Assembly (NCBI GenBank): GCA_963812075.1
Contig: CAWETN010000010.1
Coordinates: forward strand, 620,001 to 684,000
DNA from: JAMXLO01 sp963812075
GTDB lineage: Bacteria; Pseudomonadota; Alphaproteobacteria; Acetobacterales; Acetobacteraceae
Reading direction: 5' to 3'
Length of the DNA stretch: 64,000 nt
Position numbers and translations under genes: made by a program. Positions within the stretch are counted from its first letter, which is position 1. Each line of letters begins with the position of its first letter. This document shows positions 10,852 through 20,629 of the stretch, piece by piece. The notes under the pieces are model-generated. The model saw nothing but the letters and a program-made list of their open reading frames with translations, had not been told where the DNA came from and did no database searches.

Positions 10852-11262
10852 GTGCGCTCGCGCGGCTTCACCCTGCTGGAGGTTCTGGTCGGCGTCGTCA
10901 TCGCCGCACTTGCACTCGGTGCGCTGTCGGCGGCCGGACTCACTGGCCTGGGCATCACGCGCACGACCGAGCGCTATCAACAGGCGACGGCGCTCGCCCG
11001 ATCGCACCTTGCAATGGCGGTGCATGCCGATCCGCTGCTGGCCGGCGACTGGCAGGGTGCCGACCGCGGTTACAGCTGGCACGTGCATGTTGCGCCGCTG
11101 GACAGCACCACGATCCGGCCGATCGATACGCTGACCCAGCGTGGATCATCGGTCTTCCCGATAGCGCTTTATGCCGTGAGCGTGCGGATCACCTGGCCAG
11201 GCAGCGCGGGGTATCGCGAGGTGCGGCTGGAGACCGAGCGCATCGGGCAAGCGGCACGATGA
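10852..11262 (+). CDS. gspI: Type II secretion minor pseudopilin GspI
   Basis: Minor pseudopilin of a type II secretion pilus tip. It is 136 residues from GTG at 10852 with GAAGG upstream. The prepilin-peptidase site is at the extreme N-terminus: SRG then FTLLEVLVGVVIAALALG, with the conserved Glu at mature position 5. The soluble part ends in VSVRITWPGSAGYREVRLET, matching the GspI fold. The stop overlaps the next ATG (ATGA). The set I-J-K is complete and in standard order, but the rest of a type II system (D, E, F, G, L, M and prepilin peptidase) is not in the window. Confidence 0.88.
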   Translation: MRSRGFTLLEVLVGVVIAALALGALSAAGLTGLGITRTTERYQQATALARSHLAMAVHADPLLAGDWQGADRGYSWHVHVAPLDSTTIRPIDTLTQRGSSVFPIALYAVSVRITWPGSAGYREVRLETERIGQAAR

Positions 11263-11843
11263 GTCCGGCACGCCAGGGGTTCACGCTGCTGGAGGTCCTG
11301 GTGGCACTCGTCGTGCTTGGCCTGCTCGCTGTCGGCCTGGCGCAGGGCTTACACTTCGGCCTGCTGGCGTGGCGCGACGAGATCCGGCTTTCCTCCACGG
11401 CCGATGATCTCGCCACGCTCGACGGCGTGCTGCGGCGCGTCATCGAAGGGATGGACCCAGGCGACGATCTCGAGCCTGCGCCCGTCACCGCGGCAAAGGA
11501 TCGCCTGGACTGCGTCACCAGGCTGTCGAGCATCGATGGCCCTGTGCCGGCGCGCCGCATGCAGGCCGTGCTGTTGGTTGACGGGAATCATCGTCTGGTG
11601 TTGCGCTGGCGTCCGTATCCGCGCGCCAGCCGCATCGGCGAACCGCTGCCGCTCACCGAGACGGAACTTCTGCGCGGCCTGTCACGGGTGGAACTCGCCT
11701 TCCAACGGGCGAACGGCACCTGGTCGAGCGGATGGCGGTCGCCCGACCTGCCGACCCTCGTCCGCATCCGCCTGCACTTCCTCGCGAACGACCCGCGCCG
11801 CTGGCCGGATATCGTTGCGGCACCGCTGCGGGACCGTCCATGA
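11259..11843 (+). CDS. gspJ: Type II secretion minor pseudopilin GspJ
   Basis: Minor pseudopilin, 194 residues. The cleavage motif RQG then FTLLEVLVALVVLGLL (Glu5 kept) sits at residues 6-22. The C-terminal WRSPDLPTLVRIRLHF resembles the conserved end of GspJ. It is linked to gspI and gspK by ATGA overlaps on both sides, so the three are one translational unit. In known systems GspI, J and K form the tip complex that starts pseudopilus assembly. Confidence 0.88.
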   Translation: MSPARQGFTLLEVLVALVVLGLLAVGLAQGLHFGLLAWRDEIRLSSTADDLATLDGVLRRVIEGMDPGDDLEPAPVTAAKDRLDCVTRLSSIDGPVPARRMQAVLLVDGNHRLVLRWRPYPRASRIGEPLPLTETELLRGLSRVELAFQRANGTWSSGWRSPDLPTLVRIRLHFLANDPRRWPDIVAAPLRDRP

Positions 11844-12655
11844 TGCGCGACGTCGGCCGCGCGCGCGGCTTCGCTCTGCTGATCGTGCTGTGGACTCTGG
11901 CACTGCTTGCGCTGCTCGGTGCGCAGGTGCTCGGTACCGCGCGGCAGGATGCACGACGCGCGCGCAATCTGCTCGATGCGGCGCAGGTCGAGGCTGCGGC
12001 GGATGGCGCGATCGAACGGGCGATCTACCGGCTGCTGGATCGCACCAACCGCCACTGGAGCCCGGACGGCACAACACGCACGCTGTGGACGGGGCAGGTG
12101 CGCATCGCGGTGCGGATCGACGACGAGGCGGACAAGATCAATCCCAACCTCGCGTCGGTTCCACTGCTGCAGGCCTTGCTGCTGCAGGTCGGCGCGGATC
12201 AGGCAACGGCCGCGACCGTCGCCGCGTCGATCATCGAGTGGCGGCTGGCAGGCGGCGCACCCGGACAGGGGAAATCCATCCTCGCGCGCTATACCGTGGC
12301 GGGCCTCGGCTATGCGCCTTCGGGCGCGCCGTTTGCCAGCATCGACGAACTCGCCCAGGTGATCGGCATGACGCCCGAACTGCTCGCGCGGCTGCGGCCA
12401 CACCTGACCGTCTTCACCGACGAGGACTCCGCGGCGATGGCGCACAACGACATCGTCGTGGCACAGGCCCTGCGGGCGGTCGGTCAGCTGGAGGCACCGG
12501 CGAATGAGGGGTTCGCGGAGCTCGTGTCGATCCGCGCGGACGCGCGCGGACCCGACCACACGCACTATCTCGCAAGGGCGGTGATCCGCACCAACGCCAG
12601 GCCGGAGGGGCGGCGCTACGACGTGCTGGAATACGAGCGGTTGAACGCGCCGTAG
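11840..12655 (+). CDS. gspK: Type II secretion minor pseudopilin GspK
   Basis: Largest minor pseudopilin, 271 residues. The start at 11840 overlaps the gspJ stop. The N-terminal motif ARG then FALLIVLWTLALLALL lacks the Glu5 present in GspI and GspJ, as is normal for GspK. The following helical domain has the family landmark DEADKINPNLASVPLLQ. Last gene of the three-gene unit. It is followed after 135 bases by an exported beta-propeller gene that could be a client, though nothing in the sequence proves this. Confidence 0.88.
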   Translation: MMRDVGRARGFALLIVLWTLALLALLGAQVLGTARQDARRARNLLDAAQVEAAADGAIERAIYRLLDRTNRHWSPDGTTRTLWTGQVRIAVRIDDEADKINPNLASVPLLQALLLQVGADQATAATVAASIIEWRLAGGAPGQGKSILARYTVAGLGYAPSGAPFASIDELAQVIGMTPELLARLRPHLTVFTDEDSAAMAHNDIVVAQALRAVGQLEAPANEGFAELVSIRADARGPDHTHYLARAVIRTNARPEGRRYDVLEYERLNAP

Positions 12656-12790
12656 CGTCATAGCCTGCGCCGGCGTTCCCACAAGAACTTGATTTGCTCT
12701 TTGTCAATGCGGCCCGCGAGTGTAGACGCGGGAGGAGGCTGCGCCTCTGCATCCCAGGCTGAAACGAACGACAAATGGAGAGGGATGGAA

Positions 12791-14080
12791 ATGCGCGTTC
12801 CAAGCAGATTGCTCGTGCTCGCCGCGCCGCTCATGCTCTGGGTCGGAGCGCAGGCCGACGAACAGCACCGGCCGCAAAGGGGAGACGAACAGCTCAAGCT
12901 GCGCAAGACGATCGACGTGCAGGGCAACGGGCTCGGCGCGTTCGACATCAGCTTCGTCGATCCGTCGATCGAACTCTACGTGCTGGCGGATCGGACCAAC
13001 GCGTCGGTGGATTTGTTCGATTCGGAGAAAGGAAGGTTCCTCGGCCGCATTGGCGCGCTGTGCCAGTCGAAGACCGAGACAGATTGCTTCCAGGGCGTTG
13101 TGCTTGTGAACGGGAAGGCCGACAACGACCTTTCCGGACCAGACGGCGTCGTCATCGTTGACCACAAGGAAATCTGGGCGGGGGACGGCGACAGCCGGAT
13201 CAAGGTCATCGACATCGCCACGAAGTCGTTCATCACCACGATTTCCACGGGAGGACAGGCGCGGGTCGACGAGATGGCGTACGATCGCCGCGATCACATC
13301 CTTGCTGCGGCGAACAATGCCGATTCGCCGCCCTTCGTCACGCTATTCGACACCCAGCACAAGACGATCGTCGGCAAGCTCGTCTTCCAGACCGGCTCGG
13401 CCAACGCCAACGTGGATGCTGAGAACGGCATCGAGCAACCGCAATGGTCGCCGGAGACCGGCCTGTTCTATGTGTCGGTGCCGCAGGTCGGATCGGATCC
13501 CAGTATCGGCGGCGTGTCGGTGATCGATCCGCACACGATGCAGGTCACGCGTACTCTACAGGTGAAGAACTGCAGTCCCGCAGGTCTGACCCTTGGTCCG
13601 CGTCATCAGGCGCTGCTCGGCTGCAGTGCGCCGTTCGGCACGCCACCGACCACCCAGACGCTGATCATCGACATCACCAGCACCGACACTGACGTCGATG
13701 CTGCAGTCATCGCCAGCGTACCGATTGGTGGCTCGGACGAAGTGTGGTTCGACAAGGGAACGCAGCACTACTTCCTGGCGGCTCGCAGCAACCTGAGCAA
13801 CGCGCAGCCCGACCCAATCCTCGGTTCGGTCGATGCCAGGACGCACACGCTCGACCCCTCGGCGGCGACCTCGACCACTGCCCATTCGGTTGCGGCTGAC
13901 AAGAACTCACACCTGGTCTTCGTGCCGATCGGGCGCGTGCCAGCTGGCAGTCCGGCTGGTACCGATCCGACCAATCCGTGCCCGACCAACGGCTGCGTCG
14001 CGGTATTCCGGGCGCACCCCGAGCACTTCAACCATGACGACCGCGACGACGACTCGGACCGCGTTGCCGATCGAGACTAA
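12791..14080 (+). CDS. Secreted beta-propeller (YncE/NHL-like) protein
   Basis: Exported protein of 429 residues with no recognised catalytic function. The Met at 12791 is chosen because GAGAGGG lies at the right distance; the Met two codons earlier is too close. Signal peptide MRVPSRLLVLAAPLMLWVGA, probable cleavage after AQA. The body shows repeated blade-like units, for example LDLFDSEKGRF-like and RIKVIDIATKSFITTISTGG, as in YncE or SMP-30 type propellers. Four or more cysteines (ALCQSKTETDC, VKNCSPAG, NPCPTNGC) suggest disulfides. The tail is very acidic (DDRDDDSDRVADRD). It directly follows gspI-J-K, so it is a candidate secretion substrate, which is inference. Confidence 0.8.
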   Translation: MRVPSRLLVLAAPLMLWVGAQADEQHRPQRGDEQLKLRKTIDVQGNGLGAFDISFVDPSIELYVLADRTNASVDLFDSEKGRFLGRIGALCQSKTETDCFQGVVLVNGKADNDLSGPDGVVIVDHKEIWAGDGDSRIKVIDIATKSFITTISTGGQARVDEMAYDRRDHILAAANNADSPPFVTLFDTQHKTIVGKLVFQTGSANANVDAENGIEQPQWSPETGLFYVSVPQVGSDPSIGGVSVIDPHTMQVTRTLQVKNCSPAGLTLGPRHQALLGCSAPFGTPPTTQTLIIDITSTDTDVDAAVIASVPIGGSDEVWFDKGTQHYFLAARSNLSNAQPDPILGSVDARTHTLDPSAATSTTAHSVAADKNSHLVFVPIGRVPAGSPAGTDPTNPCPTNGCVAVFRAHPEHFNHDDRDDDSDRVADRD

Positions 14081-14090
14081 CCGCGAATAG

Positions 14091-14114
14091 CCTGGAGGGA
14101 GCGATCCCTCCAGG
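14091..14114. terminator. Perfect 10-bp hairpin between convergent genes
   Basis: A ten-base arm (14091-14100), a GCGA tetraloop and an exact complement (14105-14114) lie between the stop of the propeller gene and the stop of the convergent permease gene. Position and symmetry suit a bidirectional terminator. There is no T-tract on either side, so it is not a classical intrinsic terminator; it may act as a transcript-end stabiliser. Confidence 0.6.
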
Positions 14115-14122
14115 CCCGCCGG

Positions 14123-15043
14123 CTACACCGCGCCGCGCAGTCGCGGATCCAGCGCGTCGCGGATCCCGTCGCCCAGCAGGTTGAATGCGAGCACCGTCAG
14201 CGTGATCGCTGCACCGGGGAACAGCACCAGCCACCACGGCGGCACCAGCCCGGCATTCAGCGAGTCGGCCAGCATGTTGCCCCAGGTGGGCGTCGGCGGC
14301 GGAATGCCGACGCCGAGGAAGCCCAACGCAGCCTCGATGATGATCGCCACGCCGAGATGCGTGGTGGCGAGGATCAGATATGGTGCCACGCACTGCGGCA
14401 GGATGTGGCGACACATCATGCGCAGATGCGAGGCGCCCAGGCCGCGCGCCGCCTCGACGTAGGACAGCTCCTTCAGCGACAGCACCACAGCACGGATCAC
14501 GCGTCCGCCGAACGGTATTCGGGTGATGGCGATGGCGACGATCACCGTGCCCATACCGGCGCCGAGCGCCATCGCTATCGCCATCGCCAGGATCAGGTCG
14601 GGGAAGGATTGCAGGAACTCGATGATGCGCTGGCTGAACAGGTCGAAGCGCCCGCCGAAATAGCCGGACGCCAGTCCCCAGATCGCGCCGAGCGTGGTGC
14701 CCAGCAGCACCGCTCCTGCGGCCACGGTGAGCGACGCGCGACTGCCGTAGATCACCCGGCTCAGCGTGTCGCGGCCGATCTGGTCGGTGCCGAAGTAGTT
14801 CAGCGCCGACGGCGGCTTCGCCATGTGGCGGAAGTCGGCGCGCGTCGGATCCTTCGGCGCGAACACCGGGGCGGCCACCGCCATCACGATGATGGCCGCG
14901 GCGATGCAGCCCCAGAATGCCGACATCGGCGAGCGGCGCGCGAAGGTGCGCAGCACGCGCGCAAGGCGGCGGGGCCAGGATGACGTTGCGGCGAGAGCGG
15001 CTTCCTGCAGCGGCAGGGCGACATCGGGCTGGGTGACGCTCAT
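14123..15043 (-). CDS. Peptide-type ABC transporter permease (DppC/OppC)
   Basis: Second membrane subunit of the family-5 importer, 306 residues from the Met at 15043. It has the OppC-type N-terminal membrane segment (SAFWGCIAAAIIVMAVAAPVF) followed by the periplasmic motif NYFGTDQIGRDTLSRVIYGSR. The permease coupling loop EAARGLGASHLRMMCRHILP carries the expected EAA...G pattern. The start overlaps the stop of the upstream permease gene (ATGA). It is separated from the ATPases by the pseudopilins and a convergent terminator, so the transporter is encoded by three separate transcripts. Confidence 0.94.
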   Translation of the reverse strand: MSVTQPDVALPLQEAALAATSSWPRRLARVLRTFARRSPMSAFWGCIAAAIIVMAVAAPVFAPKDPTRADFRHMAKPPSALNYFGTDQIGRDTLSRVIYGSRASLTVAAGAVLLGTTLGAIWGLASGYFGGRFDLFSQRIIEFLQSFPDLILAMAIAMALGAGMGTVIVAIAITRIPFGGRVIRAVVLSLKELSYVEAARGLGASHLRMMCRHILPQCVAPYLILATTHLGVAIIIEAALGFLGVGIPPPTPTWGNMLADSLNAGLVPPWWLVLFPGAAITLTVLAFNLLGDGIRDALDPRLRGAV

Positions 15044-15997
15044 CGGTAGCGGATCCTCGGATCGAGCCAGGCGGAGGTGAGATCGACCATGATGTTCAGC
15101 AGCACGAACACGATGGAATACAGGAACACCAGGTTCTGCATGACGAAGATGTCGCGCTCGCTGACCGCGGTGTACATCGCGTAGCCGAGACCCGGCGTGC
15201 CGAACGCGCGCTCCACCGGGATGGAACCGGCCAGCACGAAGCCCAGCAGGATGCCGGACAGCGTCACCACCGGCAGCAGCGCGTTCGGCAGCGCGTGCAG
15301 CGCGATCACCAGGCGGCCATTCAGTCCTTTGGCGCGCGCGGTGCGCACGTAGTCCTCGCGCACCACCTCGAGCAGGCTGGAACGCGCCATGCGGGCGATA
15401 TAGGCGGCCTGGCCGAGCCCCAGCACCAGCGCCGGCCCCACGACGATCTGGAGATTGGCGATCGGATCGGTGAAGAACGCCACGTTGGCGAGCGGGGCGC
15501 GGTAGCCGAAGCCGAACAACAGTCCCAGCACGATCAGCATCGCCAGCCAGAAGCCCGGGATCGCCAGGAACAGGATGCTGAGGAAGCGCGAGATGTTGTC
15601 GCCGAAGCTGTTCGGACGCAGTGCGCTGACGATGGCGACGGGAATGCCGACCAGCCACGACAGCGCCACCGAGATCGCCGCGATTTCGGCGGTCAGCGGT
15701 CCGCGCCGGGCGATCATGTCGCCGACGCTTTCCGAACGGAAGAACGAATGACCAAGACTGCCGCTGAGGATCTCACCCACCCAACGAAAATACTGCACGA
15801 CCAGCGGATCGCTCAGGCCGAGCTGCGCCATGTAGCCGGCACGCTGCCTCCGGCGTGAGCTTGGTGAAGCCTTCCGGGCCGAAGATGGCGACCAGCGGAT
15901 CGCCTGGCAGCACGCGCAGCACGAAGAACACGACGATCGAGACGCCGACCACCGTGACCGCACCGAAGGCGAGACGACGCAGGATGTAGCTGTACAT
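15040..15997 (-). CDS. Peptide-type ABC transporter permease (DppB/OppB), frameshifted
   Basis: First membrane subunit of the importer. It starts at 15997 with MYSYILRRLAFGAVTVVGVS and the family motif RVLPGDPLVAIFGPEG. The frame slips by one base near 15845, within KLTPEA, and continues as YMAQLGLSDPLVVQYFRWV to a normal C-terminus with SAWLDPRIRYR. The coupling loop EDYVRTARAKGLNGR is intact. The full product would be about 318 residues, the usual size. Since both halves are well conserved and the partner genes are intact, I read the shift as a probable sequence error. Confidence 0.88.
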
Positions 15998-16103
15998 AAG
16001 TAGCGGGTCCGCTTTCTTGTGGCGGAGATGTTGACGTTTGCCTCGCCGCCAGCCTGTGGTCCGGCCGGCGCGAAAGTCAAGCGCGAAGGTGCCGGGCAGG
16101 CGG

Positions 16104-16683
16104 TCAGGGCAGATAGATATCCTCGACCCGGATGGTTATTCCGGGCGGGGACAGTACCAACTCCCCCTGAGTTGTCGTAACCGTCTCGATGTCACCGCCT
16201 TCATCGCGACGATGAAGCACGACCCGAGGCTCATCGGGCCACACGATCAGATAATGCCGCACAGATTGCAGGCGGAAGGACTCGGTCAGTTTGATTGCCC
16301 GGTCGTACCGGGCGGTGGTCGGCGACAGCACCTCGACAACGATCAGCGGATCAGTCGCTGCCAGGGCATCTCCCGGCAAAGGCGCTTCGCCACAGCGCAC
16401 GATGCAGTCCGGCTCGTAGTCGCTGTCGCCGACCGGCACGGACAGCCCGTCCGTGAATGCCTCGCAGGGGACGGCCGCCTTGCGGATCGCCGCGCGCATC
16501 ATCTCGCGCAGGTTGCTGGCAGCCCCGGCCCTTGGCGCGGTTGTGCGCCACCCGCTCGGGCACCATGGCCACCACGATGCCATTGATCCGCTCGAACCGT
16601 CCGCGCCTCGTCGCGGCCCAGGCGTGATATTCCTCACGCGACATTCGCAGCGCAGGTTCACCGTAATCGCGCGCCCCGCTCAT
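16104..16683 (-). CDS. Uma2 family (DUF820) endonuclease-like protein, frameshifted
   Basis: Member of the Uma2 family, which has a PD-(D/E)XK nuclease fold; its biological role is mostly unknown. The N-terminal half (MSREEYHAWAATRRGRFERI, from Met 16683) is in one frame. The rest, with the fold residues in DYEPDCIVRCG and DPLIVVEVLSPTT, is in another. The switch is near 16522. The joined product is about 192 residues, normal for the family. A second, intact Uma2 gene lies at 28197-28778. It stands alone on the minus strand, just upstream of the dppB-dppC pair. Confidence 0.8.
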
Positions 16684-16873
16684 CTGATCCTCACGGCACA
16701 CGGCTTCCGAGCGGCCCACCGAGCGTGGACAAAACGTTCCGACCGCTCATCTTCACCCGACCTGCGGCCCTTACAGGCACCGGCGCGAGCTCGCACATTA
16801 GCGGGTTGCCCGGCTTTCCGCGAATCCCTGCACTCGGTCAGGGTGTGAACGCCTGTCCCCGTGGAACGCGATG

Positions 16874-18201
16874 TCAGCGGAAAAAGCGATTCGCCGGCCG
16901 TGGCAGGCCAAGGTTCTCGCGCAGCGTCCGGCCCTCGTACTCGCGGCGGAAGATGCCGCGGCGCTGCAACTCGGGCACCACGCGCTCGACGAAGTCGTCG
17001 AGGCCTGCCGGCAGAAAGGGGAACATGATGTTGAAGCCGTCGCAGGCGCGCGTCTCCAGCCACTCCTCCATCTGGTCGGCGATCATCGCCGGCGTGCCCA
17101 GCAGCGCGGGACCGCTGTAGCCGCCCATGCGCTGGGCCAGTTGACGCACCGTCAGGTTGTCGCGCTTCGCCAGGTTGATGGCGCGCTCGCGGCCGCTCTT
17201 GCTGGCGTTGGTCTCGGGGATCTCCGGCAACGGCGCGTCCGGGTCGAACTTCGATGCGTCGGTACCGAGCGCGATCGACAGCGAGGCGATGGCGCTGTCG
17301 TAGTGCACGAGGCTGTCGAGCCTCGCCCGCTTGTCGCGCGCTTCGTCCAGCGAATCGCCGATGACGACGAATGCGCCGGGCAGGATCTTCAGATGCTCGG
17401 GATCGCGGCCGAGCTTTTCCATGCGGCCCTTGATATCGGCGTAGAGCGCCCGCCCGCCGTTGACGTCGCCGGCACCGGCGAACACCATCTCGGCGGTTTC
17501 CGCCGGCAAGCTGGCGGCCGGCGTCCGAGGCGCCCGCCTGCACGATCACCGGCCAGCCCTGCGGCGGGCGCGCGATGTGCAGCGGGCCGCGCACCGAATA
17601 GTATCGTCCCTCGATGGTTCAGCACGTGCATGCGCGACGGGTCGAAGAACTCGCCGGTCTCGACGTTGCGGATGAAGGCGTCCTCCGCCCAGCTGTCCCA
17701 CAATCCGGTGACCACGTCGTAGAACTCGCGCGCACGGCGATAGCGTTCGTCGTGCTCCATCGCGTCGTCCATGCCGAAATTGAGCGCGGCATCCGGGTTG
17801 GAGGTGGTCACGATGTTCCACGCCGCGCGGCCGCCGCTGATGTGATCGAGCGAGGCAAAGCGGCGCGCCACGTGGAACGGCGCCTCGAAGGTGGTGGAGC
17901 CGGTGGCGATCAGGCCGATGTGCTCGGTCACCATCGCCAGCGCCGACAGCAGGGTGAACGGCTCGAACGAGGTCACCGTGTGGCTGCGCTTCAGCGCGTT
18001 CATCGGCATGTTCAGCACGGCCAGGTGGTCGGCCATGAAGAATGCGTCGAACCGGCCGCGCTCCAGCGTCTGGATGAAGCGTTTGATGTGCGCCAGGTTG
18101 AAATTGGCGTCCGGCCAGGCGCCGGGATAGCGCCAGGCTGCGGTGTGGATCGTCGTCGGCCGCATGAAGGCGCCGAGGCGCAGTTGACGTTTGGCGGTCA
18201 T
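16874..18201 (-). CDS. NtaA/DszA-type luciferase-like flavin monooxygenase (frameshifted)
   Basis: FMNH2-dependent monooxygenase of the nitrilotriacetate/dibenzothiophene-sulfone class, which needs a separate flavin reductase. The start at 18201 has an AAGGAAA site. The family opening (LGAFMRPTTIHTAAWRYPGA) and FFMADHLAVLNMP are clear, as is the SGGRAAWNIVTTSNPDAALNFG block. The frame shifts twice, near 17610 and 17525, around RPPQGWPVIVQAGASDAGR, then runs intact to 16874. The joined length is about 442 residues, as expected. It is divergent from the molybdopterin dehydrogenase gene at 18315. The substrate is unknown, probably an organosulfur, amine or chelator compound. Confidence 0.85.
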
Positions 18202-18314
18202 CGTGAGCTTTCCTTTGGCCTTACCATGGGCGGCGGCACCGGACGGCGCAAAGGATGATTTGTCGCGGTTCGCATGACAAGATGTCATTGCTTTGACCCT
18301 GACGAGGTGACCGG

Positions 18315-20615
18315 ATGCCCAACCGCTCGATCATCGGCGACGCTCCCAGGCGGCGGGAGGATGCACGCTTCGTGACCGGCGCCGGCGGCTATCTCGACGA
18401 CCTGCGCTTCGATGGCATGGCGCACGCGGTGCTGTTTCGCTCGCCGCACGCGCACGCCCGGATCGAGCGCATGGACACGACGGCCGCGCGCGCGATGCCC
18501 GGCGTGCTCGCGGTGCTGACCGCGGCCGATGCACGCGCCGACGGCCTGCAGCCGATGCGCCCGACGGTGGAAGCCAACGTGCAGACCGGCGAGCGGTTCG
18601 CCTTCGCGCCGCAGCCGTTGCTGGCGACCGACAAGGTGCGCCATGTCGGCGAGCCGCTGGCGGTGGTGGTGGCCGTGACGCGCGCCAAGGCTCTGGATGC
18701 GGCGGAACGCATCGCGATCGACTGGAGCCCCCTGCAAGCCGTCGCCACCGCTGCCGACGCGCTGGCGGCCGGCGCGCCGCAGATCACCGACGAGGTGCCG
18801 GGCAATGTCTGCATGGACTGGCACTGGGGCGAGCGTGCTGCTGTCGATGCCGCGTTCGCCCGCGCGACGCACGTGGTGTCGCTGCGCCTCGACAACCATC
18901 GCATCGTCACCAATCCGATGGAGCCGCGCGGAGCGATCGGCAGCTACGACGCGGGACGCTACACGCTGCATGTCTCCAGCCAGAACATCCACGGCAATCG
19001 CGACGCCACGGCCCGCGCACTCGGCGTCCCGCCCGCCGACGTGCGGTTCGTGGCACCCGATGTCGGTGGCGGCTTCGGCGCGAAGAACTTCAACTACGCC
19101 GAATTCGCGCTGATCCTGTGGGCGGCGAGGCGGGTCGGACGCAAGGTGAAGTGGATCGCCACGCGCAGCGAGGGCTTCGTCTCCGACCACCAGGCGCGCG
19201 ACCACCGGGCCGAGGCGTCGCTGGCGCTCGATGCGGAGGGACGGTTCCTAGGGCTGCGCGTCGCCAGCGTGGCGAACATCGGTGCCTACATGGCGGGCGG
19301 CGCCGGCGCGGTGCAGACCTATCAATATGTGCACCTGCAAGGCAGCATCTACACAATTCCTGCTGTCGCACTGCATGTGGTGACGGTGCTGAGCAACACC
19401 ACGCCGATCGGCGTGACGCGTGGGCCCGGCTTTGCCGAGGCGGTGAACATCATCGAGCGGCTGATCGATGCGGCGGCACGGCAGTGCGGCTTCGATCGGA
19501 GCGAGCTGCGCCGGCGCAACATGGTGCCGGCGGCGGCGATGCCGATGACCAACGCGCTGGGCTTCTCGGTGGACAGCGGCGACTTCGCGGCCACCTTCGA
19601 TCGCGCGCTGCGGGAGGCCGATGTGGGCGGCTTCCCCGCACGGCGCGCCGAGAGCGAGGCGCGCGGGCTGCTGCGCGGCCTGGGCTTCGCCTACCACATC
19701 AAGGGTACCGGCGGCTCCCCGCACGAGAATGTCGATATCCGCTTCGAGGCCGACGGCACGGTGTCGCTGATCACCGGCACGCAGACCATCGGCCAGGGGC
19801 ACGAGACGACGTTCCCGCAGATCCTCGCCGATCGGCTTGGCATTCCGAACGAACGCATCCGCCTGCGCCAGGGCGACACCGACCTGATCCCGACCGGCGG
19901 CGGGCACGGCAGCTCGCGCGCGACCTATATGGGTGGCACGGCGATCTGGCGCGCGTCGGAGACGATCGTGCAGAAGGCCATGGCGATCGCCGGGGATGCG
20001 CTGGAGGCGGCGGAAGCCGACATCGAATTCGCCGACGGAAATTTCACCGTCGTTGGTACCAACCGTTCGATCGCCTTGCTGGATGTCGCCGCGCGGGCGC
20101 GCGAAGCCGAAACGCCGCTCGATACCTATCACGCGTGGACGCGCGAGCACATGACGTTTCCCAACGGCACGCATGTGGTGGAGGTGGAGATCGATCGCGA
20201 CACCGGCGCGGTCGCACTGGTGCGCCTGACCGCGGTGGACGACTACGGCGTGGTGGTCAATCCGATGATCGCCGCCGGCCAGGCGCATGGCGCAATCGCG
20301 CAGGGCGTCGGCCAGGCGCTGCTGGAGCACGCGGCCTACGACGTGCAGTCGGGACAGCTGCTGGCCGGCTCGTTCATGGACTATGCGATGCCGCGCGCCG
20401 ACGACCTGCCATCGTTCCAACTCGACTTCAACGGCACGCGCTGCACCACCAATCCGCTCGGCGTGAAGGGCTGCGGCGAGGCCGGCGCGGTGGCGATGCT
20501 GCCGGCGGTTCACAACGCGATCGTCGACGCACTTGCACCGTTCGGCGTCACCGGCTTCGCCGGGCCCGCGACGCCGTTTCGGATATGGCAGGCGATGCAT
20601 GGATTGCAGGCGTAG
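18315..20615 (+). CDS. Xanthine dehydrogenase family molybdopterin-binding subunit (orphan)
   Basis: Large, Moco-binding subunit of a CoxL/xanthine-dehydrogenase/aldehyde-oxidase type hydroxylase, 766 residues and intact. It starts RREDARFVTGAGGYLDD; the molybdopterin motifs DVGGGFGAKNF and TGTQTIGQGHETTFPQ are present, and GVKGCGEAG carries the expected catalytic Glu near the end. Enzymes of this class normally need an FAD subunit and a 2Fe-2S subunit, but neither gene is adjacent. It therefore either borrows them from elsewhere or belongs to a subgroup with different partners. The next gene downstream is a decayed phospholipase C. The substrate (aldehyde, N-heterocycle or CO-like) cannot be set. 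Confidence 0.9.
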   Translation: MPNRSIIGDAPRRREDARFVTGAGGYLDDLRFDGMAHAVLFRSPHAHARIERMDTTAARAMPGVLAVLTAADARADGLQPMRPTVEANVQTGERFAFAPQPLLATDKVRHVGEPLAVVVAVTRAKALDAAERIAIDWSPLQAVATAADALAAGAPQITDEVPGNVCMDWHWGERAAVDAAFARATHVVSLRLDNHRIVTNPMEPRGAIGSYDAGRYTLHVSSQNIHGNRDATARALGVPPADVRFVAPDVGGGFGAKNFNYAEFALILWAARRVGRKVKWIATRSEGFVSDHQARDHRAEASLALDAEGRFLGLRVASVANIGAYMAGGAGAVQTYQYVHLQGSIYTIPAVALHVVTVLSNTTPIGVTRGPGFAEAVNIIERLIDAAARQCGFDRSELRRRNMVPAAAMPMTNALGFSVDSGDFAATFDRALREADVGGFPARRAESEARGLLRGLGFAYHIKGTGGSPHENVDIRFEADGTVSLITGTQTIGQGHETTFPQILADRLGIPNERIRLRQGDTDLIPTGGGHGSSRATYMGGTAIWRASETIVQKAMAIAGDALEAAEADIEFADGNFTVVGTNRSIALLDVAARAREAETPLDTYHAWTREHMTFPNGTHVVEVEIDRDTGAVALVRLTAVDDYGVVVNPMIAAGQAHGAIAQGVGQALLEHAAYDVQSGQLLAGSFMDYAMPRADDLPSFQLDFNGTRCTTNPLGVKGCGEAGAVAMLPAVHNAIVDALAPFGVTGFAGPATPFRIWQAMHGLQA

Positions 20616-20629
20616 CAATCAGACTGCCG

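Noticed and set aside
12696..12716. TTGAT...GTCAA upstream of the propeller gene as an FNR box
   Set aside because: Half-sites are separated by about nine bases instead of four.
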